From CAIYEO01 sp037139575 (GTDB taxonomy: Bacteria; Patescibacteriota; Saccharimonadia; Saccharimonadales; UBA4665), in NCBI GenBank assembly GCA_037139575.1, contig JBAXGD010000004.1, positions 1 through 30,786 on the forward strand: DNA of 30,786 nucleotides, written 5' to 3'. Each line of letters opens with the position of its first letter. Position 1 is the first letter of the stretch. Under the pieces are notes generated by a model. It ran no database searches. It was not told where the DNA came from and saw only the letters and a program-made list of their open reading frames with translations. Below are positions 7,546 to 14,396 of this stretch, piece by piece. The translations under genes were made by a program, and so were the position numbers.

Positions 7546-8778
7546 ATGGAAATTGAAGATTTAAAAACAAATGAAGACTTTAATCTTATTGTAACTAATT
7601 CTAAAAAACTTGAAAAATTATATAATGAGGACAAGCTTACCACTCAAAAATTAACCATAATTCAAAATAAACTCAATAATATTGCAAAAAAATATGAAGA
7701 AGACTCGACTGTTCTCAATTATTGGTATCTACTCCTGGAACAACAGGCCTTAATAAATCTTATTAACAACGACACAGATGGATTTGAAAAATTTTATATG
7801 GAAGCTGCCGCTGCAAAGCCAGTTGATTGTGATTTTGCATCTGAGATTGCTAAAAACTGGGAAAATAAGCTTGATGAAACCAATAAAGCACCTAGAATCG
7901 TTCTAAGTGTTTTTACAAAACACAAGAAATTATTATTAGCCCTAGTTGTTCTGCTCGTAATATTCTCTTGGCAACCAATTGCAGACCTCATTACCATATC
8001 ATCTGCAAGTCAAACCATGATAAAACTTGCAAATGATGCCGGTATGAGTCGTCAAGGTGAGCTTGTTTTTCTAAGAACTCATCCTAAGGAGATTTCAGAT
8101 AGTGAGATAGCTACAGCTTGCGCTTTGGACCAGTCGCAAAACGGTTACGTTGAACAAGGCTGCTATTCAGCCACAACACACCAGATCTTCTTACGCCAAA
8201 TGCCTAAAGAGTTGCATGATGTTGAGGTAGTTACTGCGGCGCACGAGATGTTACACGCAGCCTATACTAGTGACTCAACTCTCAATAAAGCCCTTGAAGA
8301 CGAGTACACTATTATTGATAATAGTGATTTAAACGCTCGGATTGCAGAATACAACAAGCTTGAACCTGGTGCTGAATTCAATGAACTTCATTCAATAATG
8401 GGCACAGAATACGCGAATTTACCTTCAAATCTAGAATCATCCTATTCGCCATATTTCATTGACAGAAGCAAAGTAACTAGTGCCGGTACGAACGTAACAA
8501 ATCTGTTCAACAATGACGAGCAACGGCTCCACCAACTTAATTCACAAATCGACCAGCTAAACAAAAACGCTCAAACGGCATATAAGTATAGTGTTAACTG
8601 GGCGAATTATGGTAACCAGTACGAAAACACATACAACTACAACATATACTCAAACGATATTGATCAGGAGAACTCTTTAATTGACCAATACAACACGCTT
8701 CTCGGTCAATATCAAATACTTGTCGCTGAATATAATGGTGAGGCACTGAGTGCGATCACTAACGTTACGTCTCAATAG
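7546..8778 (+). CDS. Membrane-anchored HExxH zincin-like metalloprotease, unknown family
   Basis: This 410-aa protein has a cytoplasmic, helix-rich N-terminal part (1-125), one membrane segment at about 128-150 and a large external part. The external part carries VVTAAHEMLHAAY with the zinc-binding HEMLH at 233-237. A downstream ELHSIMGTEY segment (280-289) offers E280, H282 or E288 as third ligand. Two cysteines flank this region (C192 and C206 by count) and may form a disulfide. The C-terminal 90 residues are rich in Asn, Gln and Tyr and look coiled. The signature points to a gluzincin-type peptidase working outside the membrane. Substrate and family are unknown to me. A GGGAAGAAG Shine-Dalgarno lies in the tail of the upstream micro-ORF. 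The protein might remodel surface proteins, including the exported neighbour at 6655-7359; that link is inferred from position only. Confidence 0.8.
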   Translation: MEIEDLKTNEDFNLIVTNSKKLEKLYNEDKLTTQKLTIIQNKLNNIAKKYEEDSTVLNYWYLLLEQQALINLINNDTDGFEKFYMEAAAAKPVDCDFASEIAKNWENKLDETNKAPRIVLSVFTKHKKLLLALVVLLVIFSWQPIADLITISSASQTMIKLANDAGMSRQGELVFLRTHPKEISDSEIATACALDQSQNGYVEQGCYSATTHQIFLRQMPKELHDVEVVTAAHEMLHAAYTSDSTLNKALEDEYTIIDNSDLNARIAEYNKLEPGAEFNELHSIMGTEYANLPSNLESSYSPYFIDRSKVTSAGTNVTNLFNNDEQRLHQLNSQIDQLNKNAQTAYKYSVNWANYGNQYENTYNYNIYSNDIDQENSLIDQYNTLLGQYQILVAEYNGEALSAITNVTSQ

Positions 8779-8784
8779 TAGCAA

Positions 8785-8937
8785 TGTCATCTTACTTCTA
8801 TTACTATGAGGAATACCAAAGTTGTCGATATATTATGTTCAAATGAAGATGCCTCAAGGATTGTAGCAATTCAAGTCAAATCCACTAAAAACGAGCTAAA
8901 TAACAATAGTGATGATGAGCAAATGAATGTCTTGTGA
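8785..8937 (+). pseudogene. Fragment of a PD-(D/E)XK-like protein
   Basis: In the frame of the ATG at 8806 the translation reads SITMRNTKVVDILCSNED and then RIVAIQVKSTKNEL before a TGA. The N-(T/V)-K-x-VD-(I/L) strand followed by IQVKS/T is the core of a nuclease-fold (PD-(D/E)XK-like) domain: D, then QxK. The leading helix is missing upstream and the aromatic C-terminal part is missing downstream, where the frame ends in low-complexity N/D codons. It is therefore best read as a decayed piece of a longer gene. It could instead be a short 43-aa gene, but no Shine-Dalgarno precedes 8806. Confidence 0.45.
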
Positions 8938-9006
8938 CCTGTATGGCAGGAGTAACAGTAATCAAAACTATCAATAATTTATTTAAATATCAGGAGGTGT
9001 TAAAAT

Positions 9007-9324
9007 ATGAGTATGACTGAATATGTAAATAAAGAAGAACTTAGAGAAGTTCTCGAAATTTCCCTTTCCAAGCAGACAGATGAATTAGTGAATTTAATCC
9101 ATGTATTCATGGATCAGGTTGATACTAGATTTAAAGCCGTAGAAACCGAAATCATCGAATTGAAAGAGTCTCATAATAAACTACTTAATAGTATTGATGG
9201 TTTCATTTCCAGAATTGATAAATATGAAACAGAACTTGCTGCAAGAGATAATCAATTCGAAAAACTACTTGAATGGGCACGAAAAGTATCTGAAAAAACG
9301 GGTATACCCCTAGAAAATCTATAA
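9007..9324 (+). CDS. Small coiled-coil protein, unknown function
   Basis: This 105-aa protein is strongly charged and almost entirely helical by sequence. Heptad-like hydrophobic spacing runs through the middle (VDTRFKAVETEIIELK to ISRIDKYETEL), and it ends with a short GIPLENL tail. There are no membrane segments, cysteines or catalytic motifs. The start is well supported by a perfect AGGAGGT Shine-Dalgarno at 8992-8998, 8 nt before the ATG and the strongest in the window, so the protein is probably made in quantity. It stands alone: a remnant lies upstream and a minus-strand tRNA with its terminator downstream. It may act as an oligomeric scaffold or as an antitoxin-like partner; nothing in the sequence decides. 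Confidence 0.75.
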   Translation: MSMTEYVNKEELREVLEISLSKQTDELVNLIHVFMDQVDTRFKAVETEIIELKESHNKLLNSIDGFISRIDKYETELAARDNQFEKLLEWARKVSEKTGIPLENL

Positions 9325-9329
9325 ATAAA

Positions 9330-9358
9330 AAATACTACGACATAATGTTGTAGTATTT
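9330..9358 (-). terminator. Terminator of tRNA-Trp
   Basis: A 12-bp stem (9330-9341 with 9347-9358, one G-U pair) closes a 5-nt loop. Read on the minus strand it is followed by a run of T (TTTTTTATTT), as expected of an intrinsic terminator 8 nt past the tRNA CCA end. On the plus strand the T run is only 3 nt, so it would stop the 9007-9324 transcript less well. Confidence 0.75.
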
Positions 9359-9366
9359 GCAATACC

Positions 9367-9442
9367 TGGCAGGAGAGACAGGACTTGAACCTGCGACACC
9401 TGGTTTTGGAGACCAGTGCTCTACCAACTGAGCTACTCTCCT
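9367..9442 (-). tRNA. tRNA-Trp (CCA anticodon), CCA end encoded
   Basis: The minus strand folds as a cloverleaf: acceptor stem AGGAGAG/CTCTCCT, a D arm containing AGCTCAGTTGGTAGAGC, an anticodon arm CTGGT-CTCCAAA-ACCAG with anticodon CCA, and a T arm with GGTTCAAGTCC. The discriminator is G (9370), and CCA follows directly in the genome (9369-9367). In many bacteria tRNA-Trp lies just upstream of secE on the same strand. Here it is on the opposite strand, about 2.7 kb away. Confidence 0.95.
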
Positions 9443-9459
9443 ATATCTGCCTTCTATAG

Positions 9460-9488
9460 ATAATAATCTAAAAAACAACTATTGTCAT
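9460..9488 (-). promoter_or_regulatory. Promoter of tRNA-Trp
   Basis: On the minus strand, ATGACA (9488-9483) and TATTAT (9465-9460) are separated by exactly 17 nt, one mismatch from consensus in each box. The expected start lies near 9453, about 11 nt before the tRNA 5' end. Confidence 0.6.
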
Positions 9489-9543
9489 CCTGTATAATCA
9501 TCTTTTGTAATTACCCTTAATATGTTATAGAATAATATATTAT

Positions 9544-10209
9544 ATGAGTAAGATAATACCTACCAAGCCTCTTCTTATAATGGTATATGGTTACCCTGGT
9601 GCCGGTAAATCTTATTTCTCGAGGGAATTATCTGGCCAGTTGCAAGCCGCACACATTAGTTCAGATAAAATAAGCGGTAGCTTGTTCAGTAGACCAGCTA
9701 AATCTACACAGGAAATTAATCTAGTCTCAAAGATTATGATTTTAATGGCGCAAGAATTTCTAGCCTCTGGGCTTAGTGTTATTTATGATGTTAACGCAAG
9801 CTCACAGAAGAAAAGAAGAATTATCAGCCAGTTAGCCAAAGACTGTAAATCTACTCCACTACTTATTTGGCTTCAAATAGATATGGAATCAGCTTTCTAC
9901 AGAGCTTCAAACCGTGATCACAGAAAAATTGATGATAAATACTCTGAGTCTATAAGCCAAAAAACTTTCGACGAGCTTGTTAAGTCTATGGAAAATCCTT
10001 CTAGAAGCGATCAGTACATTGTCATTAGCGGTAAACACACTTTTAAAGCTCAGCAAAGCGCCATTATTAAAAAGATGCACGATCTCGGCTTTTTATCTAT
10101 GCAAGACATGACAGCCAATGTTAAGAGGCCCCAGCTAGTGAATTTAATTCCAAATTCAGCTTCCCGCGGTAGAGTTGACCTCACTCGTCGTAACATTAAT
10201 ATTAGATAA
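9544..10209 (+). CDS. P-loop kinase, AAA_33 / zeta-toxin-like
   Basis: This 221-aa protein has a clear Walker A loop, GYPGAGKS (16-23), after a hydrophobic strand. It is followed by HISSDKI (D41 in the nucleoside-kinase-like position) and IYDVNAS as the second strand; the LIWLQIDMESAFYRASNRDHRK segment has the arginines typical of the lid of such kinases. This is the architecture of the AAA_33 group (polynucleotide-kinase-like, zeta-toxin-like and small-metabolite kinases). No antitoxin-like partner is visible, so a free zeta toxin is unlikely. A TAGAAT box lies 10 nt before the ATG with no Shine-Dalgarno, suggesting a leaderless transcript. Six nt separate it from the metallopeptidase gene, so the two are probably co-transcribed. 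The substrate is unknown. Confidence 0.78.
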   Translation: MSKIIPTKPLLIMVYGYPGAGKSYFSRELSGQLQAAHISSDKISGSLFSRPAKSTQEINLVSKIMILMAQEFLASGLSVIYDVNASSQKKRRIISQLAKDCKSTPLLIWLQIDMESAFYRASNRDHRKIDDKYSESISQKTFDELVKSMENPSRSDQYIVISGKHTFKAQQSAIIKKMHDLGFLSMQDMTANVKRPQLVNLIPNSASRGRVDLTRRNINIR

Positions 10210-10215
10210 TTTACC

Positions 10216-10923
10216 ATGGCTTATAAAGAATTTCTTATCGATGAAATTGGCCAAATAAAGATATACAAAAATCGAAAAAATAAATCATTAAAATTATCAC
10301 TTTCGAATGACGGCTCGATCCGTCTGTCCATGCCAATTTGGGTAACATATAAGATGGGCATACAATTCATTCGTAAAAATAAGGAATGGGTTAATAGTAA
10401 TAAGAGGAAAAATCTAACAATAATTGATGACCAACAGAATATTGGCAAAGACCACAGAATCATATTTGTTGGTAATGATTCAGATAAGATTAGGACATCA
10501 GTAAAAGAAAATTATGTGACTATTTTTCATCCCTTACATAAAAAGCCCGCCGATGACGACGTTCAGCTAGCTGCTTTCAAAGCATCTAAAAAAGCACTAA
10601 AAAAAGAATCTGAAAAATATATTGTTGATAGAGCTAGCCAACTTGCTAATGAGAATAACTTTGACTTCAGCAACATACACGTTAAGCCACTAAAAGGCAG
10701 ATGGGGAAGCTGTAATCAGCTGAAAGAATTAACATTTAATATATACCTAATACAATTACCTTGGAATTTGATTGACTATGTAATTTACCATGAATTGGTC
10801 CATACGATGCACATGAATCATGGTGATGAATTTTGGGCTGAATTATCCAAATACGTACATCAACCCAAAAATCTTAGAAAAGAGATGAAAATATTCGCTC
10901 CTACGATCATAACGACAGAATAA
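10216..10923 (+). CDS. YgjP-like (DUF45) zinc metallopeptidase
   Basis: This 235-aa protein matches the YgjP/SprT-related DUF45 family. It has a beta-rich N-terminal domain (about 1-110), the family signature RWGSC (162-166), LTFNIYLIQLP, and the zinc motif HELVH (192-196) with a third ligand H202 in MNHGDEFW. The glutamate of HExxH (E193) would be the catalytic base. The full domain order and usual length (about 230 aa) are present, so it is probably active. It lies 6 nt after the P-loop kinase gene and no independent promoter is obvious. Members of this family are linked to nucleotide and DNA-repair contexts, but their substrates are not well established. Confidence 0.88.
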   Translation: MAYKEFLIDEIGQIKIYKNRKNKSLKLSLSNDGSIRLSMPIWVTYKMGIQFIRKNKEWVNSNKRKNLTIIDDQQNIGKDHRIIFVGNDSDKIRTSVKENYVTIFHPLHKKPADDDVQLAAFKASKKALKKESEKYIVDRASQLANENNFDFSNIHVKPLKGRWGSCNQLKELTFNIYLIQLPWNLIDYVIYHELVHTMHMNHGDEFWAELSKYVHQPKNLRKEMKIFAPTIITTE

Positions 10924-10946
10924 TTCATATAAAATGTTTGATGGTC

Positions 10947-10952
10947 TATAAT
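10947..10952 (+). promoter_or_regulatory. -10 box of the histidine kinase gene, leaderless type
   Basis: A perfect TATAAT ends 7 nt before the ATG at 10960. No Shine-Dalgarno fits between them, so the mRNA probably begins at or beside the start codon. Confidence 0.6.
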
Positions 10953-10959
10953 TATCCTT

Positions 10960-12054
10960 ATGCTAGAGGAAAGTTCTAATACAAAATCTATTGATGCCGG
11001 GACACTAGAATCACTCATTAATAATATGTCTGATGCTGTAATTGCACTCGATGAAGATTTCAGAGTCACCCTATACAATGCATCAGCTTTAAATTTGATA
11101 GATAGTAATAAATCTATAATTGGAAAAAAGATTTACGAGTTTTTAAATTTGATAGATAAAAATGATGACAAGGTAGATGTTAAGAAAATATTCAATAATT
11201 TAAAGAAAGTTATAAATTCGAAAGATTATAAAATTCTCTATAACGTCGATAACAGTTCAATCAGTATCCAGTTAACGGTAGCACCTGTGCATGCCGGCTT
11301 TAATAAAAAGAATGGCGGATATGTAGTTAGTATGAGAGATATCACTCTTGAGAAATCATTGGATGATGAAAGAGACGAGTTTATAAGTGTAGTCTCTCAT
11401 GAGCTTAGAAATCCTATAGCTATAGCCGAAGGAAATCTTTCAAACGCTCTTTATTCGATTGATAAGGGTAGTTTAACCAATGATATAAGGCATGAAATCG
11501 ACCAGTCTCATAAGCAAATAATCTTTTTGACTGAATTAATCAATGATTTAACTAACTTGGCTCGAGCAGAAAATAACAAAAATATTTCAAGCACCGAAAT
11601 AATAAATGCAAATGAAATTATAGAAGAACTCTCATCTGAGTATGAGCCTAAAGCTAGCGACAAAGGCATTCAGATTAAAACAAAGTCAGATCCAAATCTA
11701 GAATCGATAAATTCATCGAAATTGTACGTGAAGGAAATACTACAAAACTTTATAACAAATTCTATTAAATACTCAGAGAAAGGTACTATACTAATAACGG
11801 CAAAAATGATGACTAATGGTATTTCATTTTCAGTATCAGACGACGGTATCGGGATTAGTAAGGCTGATGAAGACAAGGTATTTAACAAATTCTTCAGGTC
11901 TGGCGATTATCGCACAAGCAAAGAGTCTGGCACGGGCTTGGGATTATATATATCTGCTAAGCTGGCTAAAATATTGTCCGGTAAAATTACATTAAACTCA
12001 ACTATCAACCACGGTTCCACCTTCACTGTGTTCATTCCTGACCATAAACAATGA
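10960..12054 (+). CDS. Cytoplasmic PAS sensor histidine kinase without an adjacent regulator
   Basis: This 364-aa protein carries a PAS domain (about 13-130), then a HisKA dimerisation helix with the H-box VVSHELRNP (phospho-acceptor H147) and a HATPase_c domain. The last has the N-box NFITNSIKYS (N267), G1 DDGIGIS (294-300), an F-box-like VFNKFFRS and G2 GTGLGLY (324-330). All catalytic motifs are intact. There are no membrane segments, so the signal must be read in the cytoplasm through PAS (redox, ligand or light are common, but none is indicated). No response regulator is encoded next to it; its partner must be elsewhere. The start is set by a TATAAT box 7 nt upstream. Confidence 0.93.
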   Translation: MLEESSNTKSIDAGTLESLINNMSDAVIALDEDFRVTLYNASALNLIDSNKSIIGKKIYEFLNLIDKNDDKVDVKKIFNNLKKVINSKDYKILYNVDNSSISIQLTVAPVHAGFNKKNGGYVVSMRDITLEKSLDDERDEFISVVSHELRNPIAIAEGNLSNALYSIDKGSLTNDIRHEIDQSHKQIIFLTELINDLTNLARAENNKNISSTEIINANEIIEELSSEYEPKASDKGIQIKTKSDPNLESINSSKLYVKEILQNFITNSIKYSEKGTILITAKMMTNGISFSVSDDGIGISKADEDKVFNKFFRSGDYRTSKESGTGLGLYISAKLAKILSGKITLNSTINHGSTFTVFIPDHKQ

Positions 12055-12070
12055 CAACTACATAAACTAA

Positions 12071-12099
12071 TTGACTATTGACCCCTTATAATGTAATAT
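12071..12099 (+). promoter_or_regulatory. Promoter of the secE-nusG-rplK-rplA operon
   Basis: TTGACT (12071-12076) and TAATAT (12094-12099) are 17 nt apart. A second TATAAT overlaps the spacer at 12087-12092. TTGAC occurs four times in this region (12071, 12078, 12099, 12107), making two similar pairs about 28 nt apart. The expected start is near 12106, just before a hairpin. Confidence 0.55.
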
Positions 12100-12109
12100 T
12101 GACACATTG

Positions 12110-12131
12110 ACCTACAAATAGTAGGTTTTTT
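12110..12131 (+). terminator. Hairpin with T-tract upstream of secE
   Basis: ACCTAC (12110-12115) pairs with GTAGGT (12121-12126) around a 5-nt loop, followed by six T. It can end transcripts of the histidine kinase gene. It also lies at the predicted 5' end of the secE mRNA, where it would be too early to terminate and may instead protect the RNA. Confidence 0.6.
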
Positions 12132-12152
12132 AATTTGGAGTAGAGTGTTTTT

Positions 12153-12455
12153 ATGAAATTAACTAGGAACAAAACCGCTAAAAATAGTTCGAAATCTAGC
12201 GCTAAATTCTTGGCTAAATTTAAAAAAGCTCTCAAAACAATATTCAAGCCTTTTATCTGGCTCGGAAATAAGATTGTTCCTAAATATTTTAAAAATAGTT
12301 TTCAGGAAATCAAACTTGTTACATGGCCCAACAAAAAGGAGTCACGTCAGCTAACCTCTGCAGTCGTTGTGTTTGCAGTAGTGCTAAGCTTGATAGTTGC
12401 TCTCATTGATTTAGGATTAGATAAAGTATTTAAGAAGGTGATATTAAAGCAATGA
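12153..12455 (+). CDS. secE: Preprotein translocase subunit SecE
   Basis: This 100-aa protein is the SecE subunit that clamps SecY in the membrane. It has a basic N-terminal extension (about 1-45), the conserved amphipathic segment SFQEIKLVTWPNKKE with the WPN signature (58-60), and one membrane helix at about 67-89. The length fits single-helix SecE with an extended N-terminus. A GGAG Shine-Dalgarno lies about 12 nt before the ATG. Its TGA overlaps the nusG ATG by 4 nt (ATGA), the usual coupling in secE-nusG operons. The WPN motif plus the neighbours make this secure despite the short length. Confidence 0.96.
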   Translation: MKLTRNKTAKNSSKSSAKFLAKFKKALKTIFKPFIWLGNKIVPKYFKNSFQEIKLVTWPNKKESRQLTSAVVVFAVVLSLIVALIDLGLDKVFKKVILKQ

Positions 12456-12994
12456 CAAAACGATATGACACATCAAAGCAATGGTATGTAATACATACTT
12501 ATTCTGGCTACGAAGAGAAAGTAGCGGAATCTATAAGACAAAGAGCTGATAGCCTCGACATGAAGGATAAAATATTCCAGGTCTTAGTACCAAAGGAAAA
12601 AATGATCGAAGTTAAGAATGGTAAGCGAAAAGTTGTCGAAAAGAAAATCTTCCAAGGGTATGTACTTGTAGAAATGAAGATGAGTGAAGATGCTTGGTAT
12701 ATCGTAAGAAACACTCCAAGTGTAACTGGTTTCGTAGGAAGTGGCAGTGAACCAAGTCCAGTTGAGCAAGAAGAGATTGATAAAATTATGAAGCGAATGG
12801 GTCGAAATGAACCTAAGCACAAGATAGATTATCAAGTTGGGGAAGTTGTTAATATTACTGATGGACCTTTCAAAGGTTTTGATGGAAGCATTAATGAAAT
12901 TGATCCAGCAAAAGGCAAATTAAAAGTACTCGTTAACATGTTTGGTAGAGAAACTCCGGTTGAGCTAGACAGTTTACAGGTTAAGAGAGTATAA
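12452..12994 (+). CDS. nusG: Transcription termination/antitermination factor NusG
   Basis: This 180-aa protein has the NusG N-terminal domain, starting KQWYVIHTYSGYEEKV, with the conserved FQGYVLVEM and VRNTPSVTGFVG stretches that contact RNA polymerase. The C-terminal KOW domain (about 128-180) contains GEVVNITDGPFKGFDGSI and ends in a typical beta strand. Length and domain order are standard. NusG couples polymerase with Rho or with ribosomal protein S10. It overlaps secE by 4 nt and is followed by rplK after 12 nt, the universal gene order. Confidence 0.97.
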   Translation: MTKRYDTSKQWYVIHTYSGYEEKVAESIRQRADSLDMKDKIFQVLVPKEKMIEVKNGKRKVVEKKIFQGYVLVEMKMSEDAWYIVRNTPSVTGFVGSGSEPSPVEQEEIDKIMKRMGRNEPKHKIDYQVGEVVNITDGPFKGFDGSINEIDPAKGKLKVLVNMFGRETPVELDSLQVKRV

Positions 12995-13006
12995 TAGGAG
13001 CATATT

Positions 13007-13435
13007 ATGGCAGGAAAGCAAGTAAAAGCTAGTTTAAAATTGAAGATCCCAGCAGGTAAAGCATCAGCAGCTCCTCCTGTAGGTAGTACTTTGGGTCAGT
13101 ATGGTGTTAATATGATGGACTTCATTAATCCTTTTAATGAACAAACTCGAGATTTAGGTAATGTAACCGTTACTGCTCATCTGAACATCTACGATGATAG
13201 GTCAATGGACTTTAGAGTTGTTGGTCAACCTACTGACGATTTAATTCGAGATAAGCTTGGTATTAAAAAGGGTTCTGGAAAACCTAATAGCGAAAAGATC
13301 GCAACTAAATTGACACAAACACAGTTGAATGAAATTGCAGAAGTGAAGGCTCGAGACATGAATACTAATAAAATAGATTCTGTTAAAAAGATGGTTGCCG
13401 GTACTGCACGAAGCATGGGTGTTGAAGTAGAATAA
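13007..13435 (+). CDS. rplK: 50S ribosomal protein L11
   Basis: This 142-aa protein is L11, which binds the GTPase-associated region of 23S rRNA. The N-terminal domain shows LKIPAGKASAAPPVGSTLGQ, with the proline pair used in contact with elongation factors and release factors, and MDFINPFNEQT. The C-terminal RNA-binding domain shows KKGSGKPNSEKI and the ending VAGTARSMGVEVE. Length is normal. An AGGAG Shine-Dalgarno lies 7 nt before the ATG. Confidence 0.98.
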   Translation: MAGKQVKASLKLKIPAGKASAAPPVGSTLGQYGVNMMDFINPFNEQTRDLGNVTVTAHLNIYDDRSMDFRVVGQPTDDLIRDKLGIKKGSGKPNSEKIATKLTQTQLNEIAEVKARDMNTNKIDSVKKMVAGTARSMGVEVE

Positions 13436-13444
13436 AATTTTAAT

Positions 13445-13490
13445 TAAGTAGTGGGAGACTAATTGTCGTTTGAACCACGAAAGGATATAT
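13445..13490 (+). promoter_or_regulatory. Candidate L1-binding leader before rplA
   Basis: The 55-nt gap between rplK and rplA contains GTGGGAG (13451-13457) and, 17 nt on, ACCAC (13474-13478), so that GTGG can pair with CCAC just ahead of the AAGGA Shine-Dalgarno. A GTGG-GAG ... CCAC element at this place is common in bacteria with rplKA operons and is thought to let free L1 repress its own translation. The pairing is short (4 bp), so this is a candidate only. Confidence 0.45.
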
Positions 13491-14396
13491 ATGGCTAAAG
13501 AAGAAGTTAAGAAAACTAAGGAAGTTATCGAGATTCCTGAAGAAGTTGAAGTTGAAAAGACTAAGACAGTAGTTGCCAAAGCTGGTAAAAGAAGTGCTAA
13601 AGCCGTAGAAGAAATTAAGGCTAAAGAAGTTAAAGAAATTAAGAAGGCAAGCGCTGAAGAGAACGCTGAAAAGCCTAAGAAATCTGTTAAGCCTACAAGA
13701 ACATTGCTTGAACGTAGGGGAAAAACCTACAAAAAAGTTGCTGAGAAGATTGAAAAGAACAAAATCTATCCAATTGAAGAAGCAATTAAATTAGTTATTG
13801 AAACATCTGCAACTAAATTTGATTCAACAGTTGAATTCCATATGAATTTGAACGTGGATCCTAAGCATGCAGATCAGAATATAAGAGACTCAATTATCCT
13901 CCCTTCAGGTACAGGTAAAACTGTTAGAGTTGCCGTGTTTGCAGATGGTAAAGAAGCTGAAGAGGCTAAAAAAGCCGGAGCAGATATCGTTGGAATGGAT
14001 GACTTCATTAAATTATTAGATAAAGAAAAACTAGATTTCGATATCCTAATTTCTACACCAACACTAATGGCTAAACTTGGTAAATATGCTCGTCTATTGG
14101 GACCTAAAGGTCTAATGCCTAACCCTAAGAGCGGAACTGTAACTATGGATGTAGCTAAGGCTGTCACCCAGTCTAAGGCCGGAAAAGTTGAATATAGAGT
14201 TGATAGCACAGGAATAGTACACTTAGGTATTGGCAAAGTAAGTTTTGGCGATACTAAGATCCGTGATAACTTCAACGCGGTAGTCTCTAATATTAAGTCA
14301 AATAAGCCAACATCTATTAAGGGTGCTTATATCAAAGGCCTATTCCTTTCAACATCAATGGGACCAAGCATTCAAGTTGATTTATCTAGCCTATAA
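13491..14396 (+). CDS. rplA: 50S ribosomal protein L1 with a charged N-terminal extension
   Basis: The ATG at 13491 is chosen because an AAAGGA Shine-Dalgarno sits just before it; a TTG 21 nt upstream in frame is less likely. The product is 301 aa against about 230 for usual L1. The L1 core begins near residue 72 (RGKTYKKVAEKI) and is complete: SIILPSGTGKTVRVAVF, a LGPKGLMPNPKSGTVT signature, and the GIGK...FSF-like end. The first 70 residues are almost entirely Lys, Glu, Val and Ala with a repetitive EVKK/EIKK look, predicted to be disordered or helical. L1 forms the mobile stalk that moves E-site tRNA and also represses its own mRNA. The stop touches the stop of the convergent MprF-like gene with no gap. 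L10 and L12 genes, normally next, come 5.2 kb later. Confidence 0.96.
   Translation: MAKEEVKKTKEVIEIPEEVEVEKTKTVVAKAGKRSAKAVEEIKAKEVKEIKKASAEENAEKPKKSVKPTRTLLERRGKTYKKVAEKIEKNKIYPIEEAIKLVIETSATKFDSTVEFHMNLNVDPKHADQNIRDSIILPSGTGKTVRVAVFADGKEAEEAKKAGADIVGMDDFIKLLDKEKLDFDILISTPTLMAKLGKYARLLGPKGLMPNPKSGTVTMDVAKAVTQSKAGKVEYRVDSTGIVHLGIGKVSFGDTKIRDNFNAVVSNIKSNKPTSIKGAYIKGLFLSTSMGPSIQVDLSSL

Noticed and set aside
8943..9020. 25-codon frame overlapping the coiled-coil gene start
   Set aside because: It lacks a Shine-Dalgarno and has no protein-like features, and the strong AGGAGGT belongs to the 9007 start.
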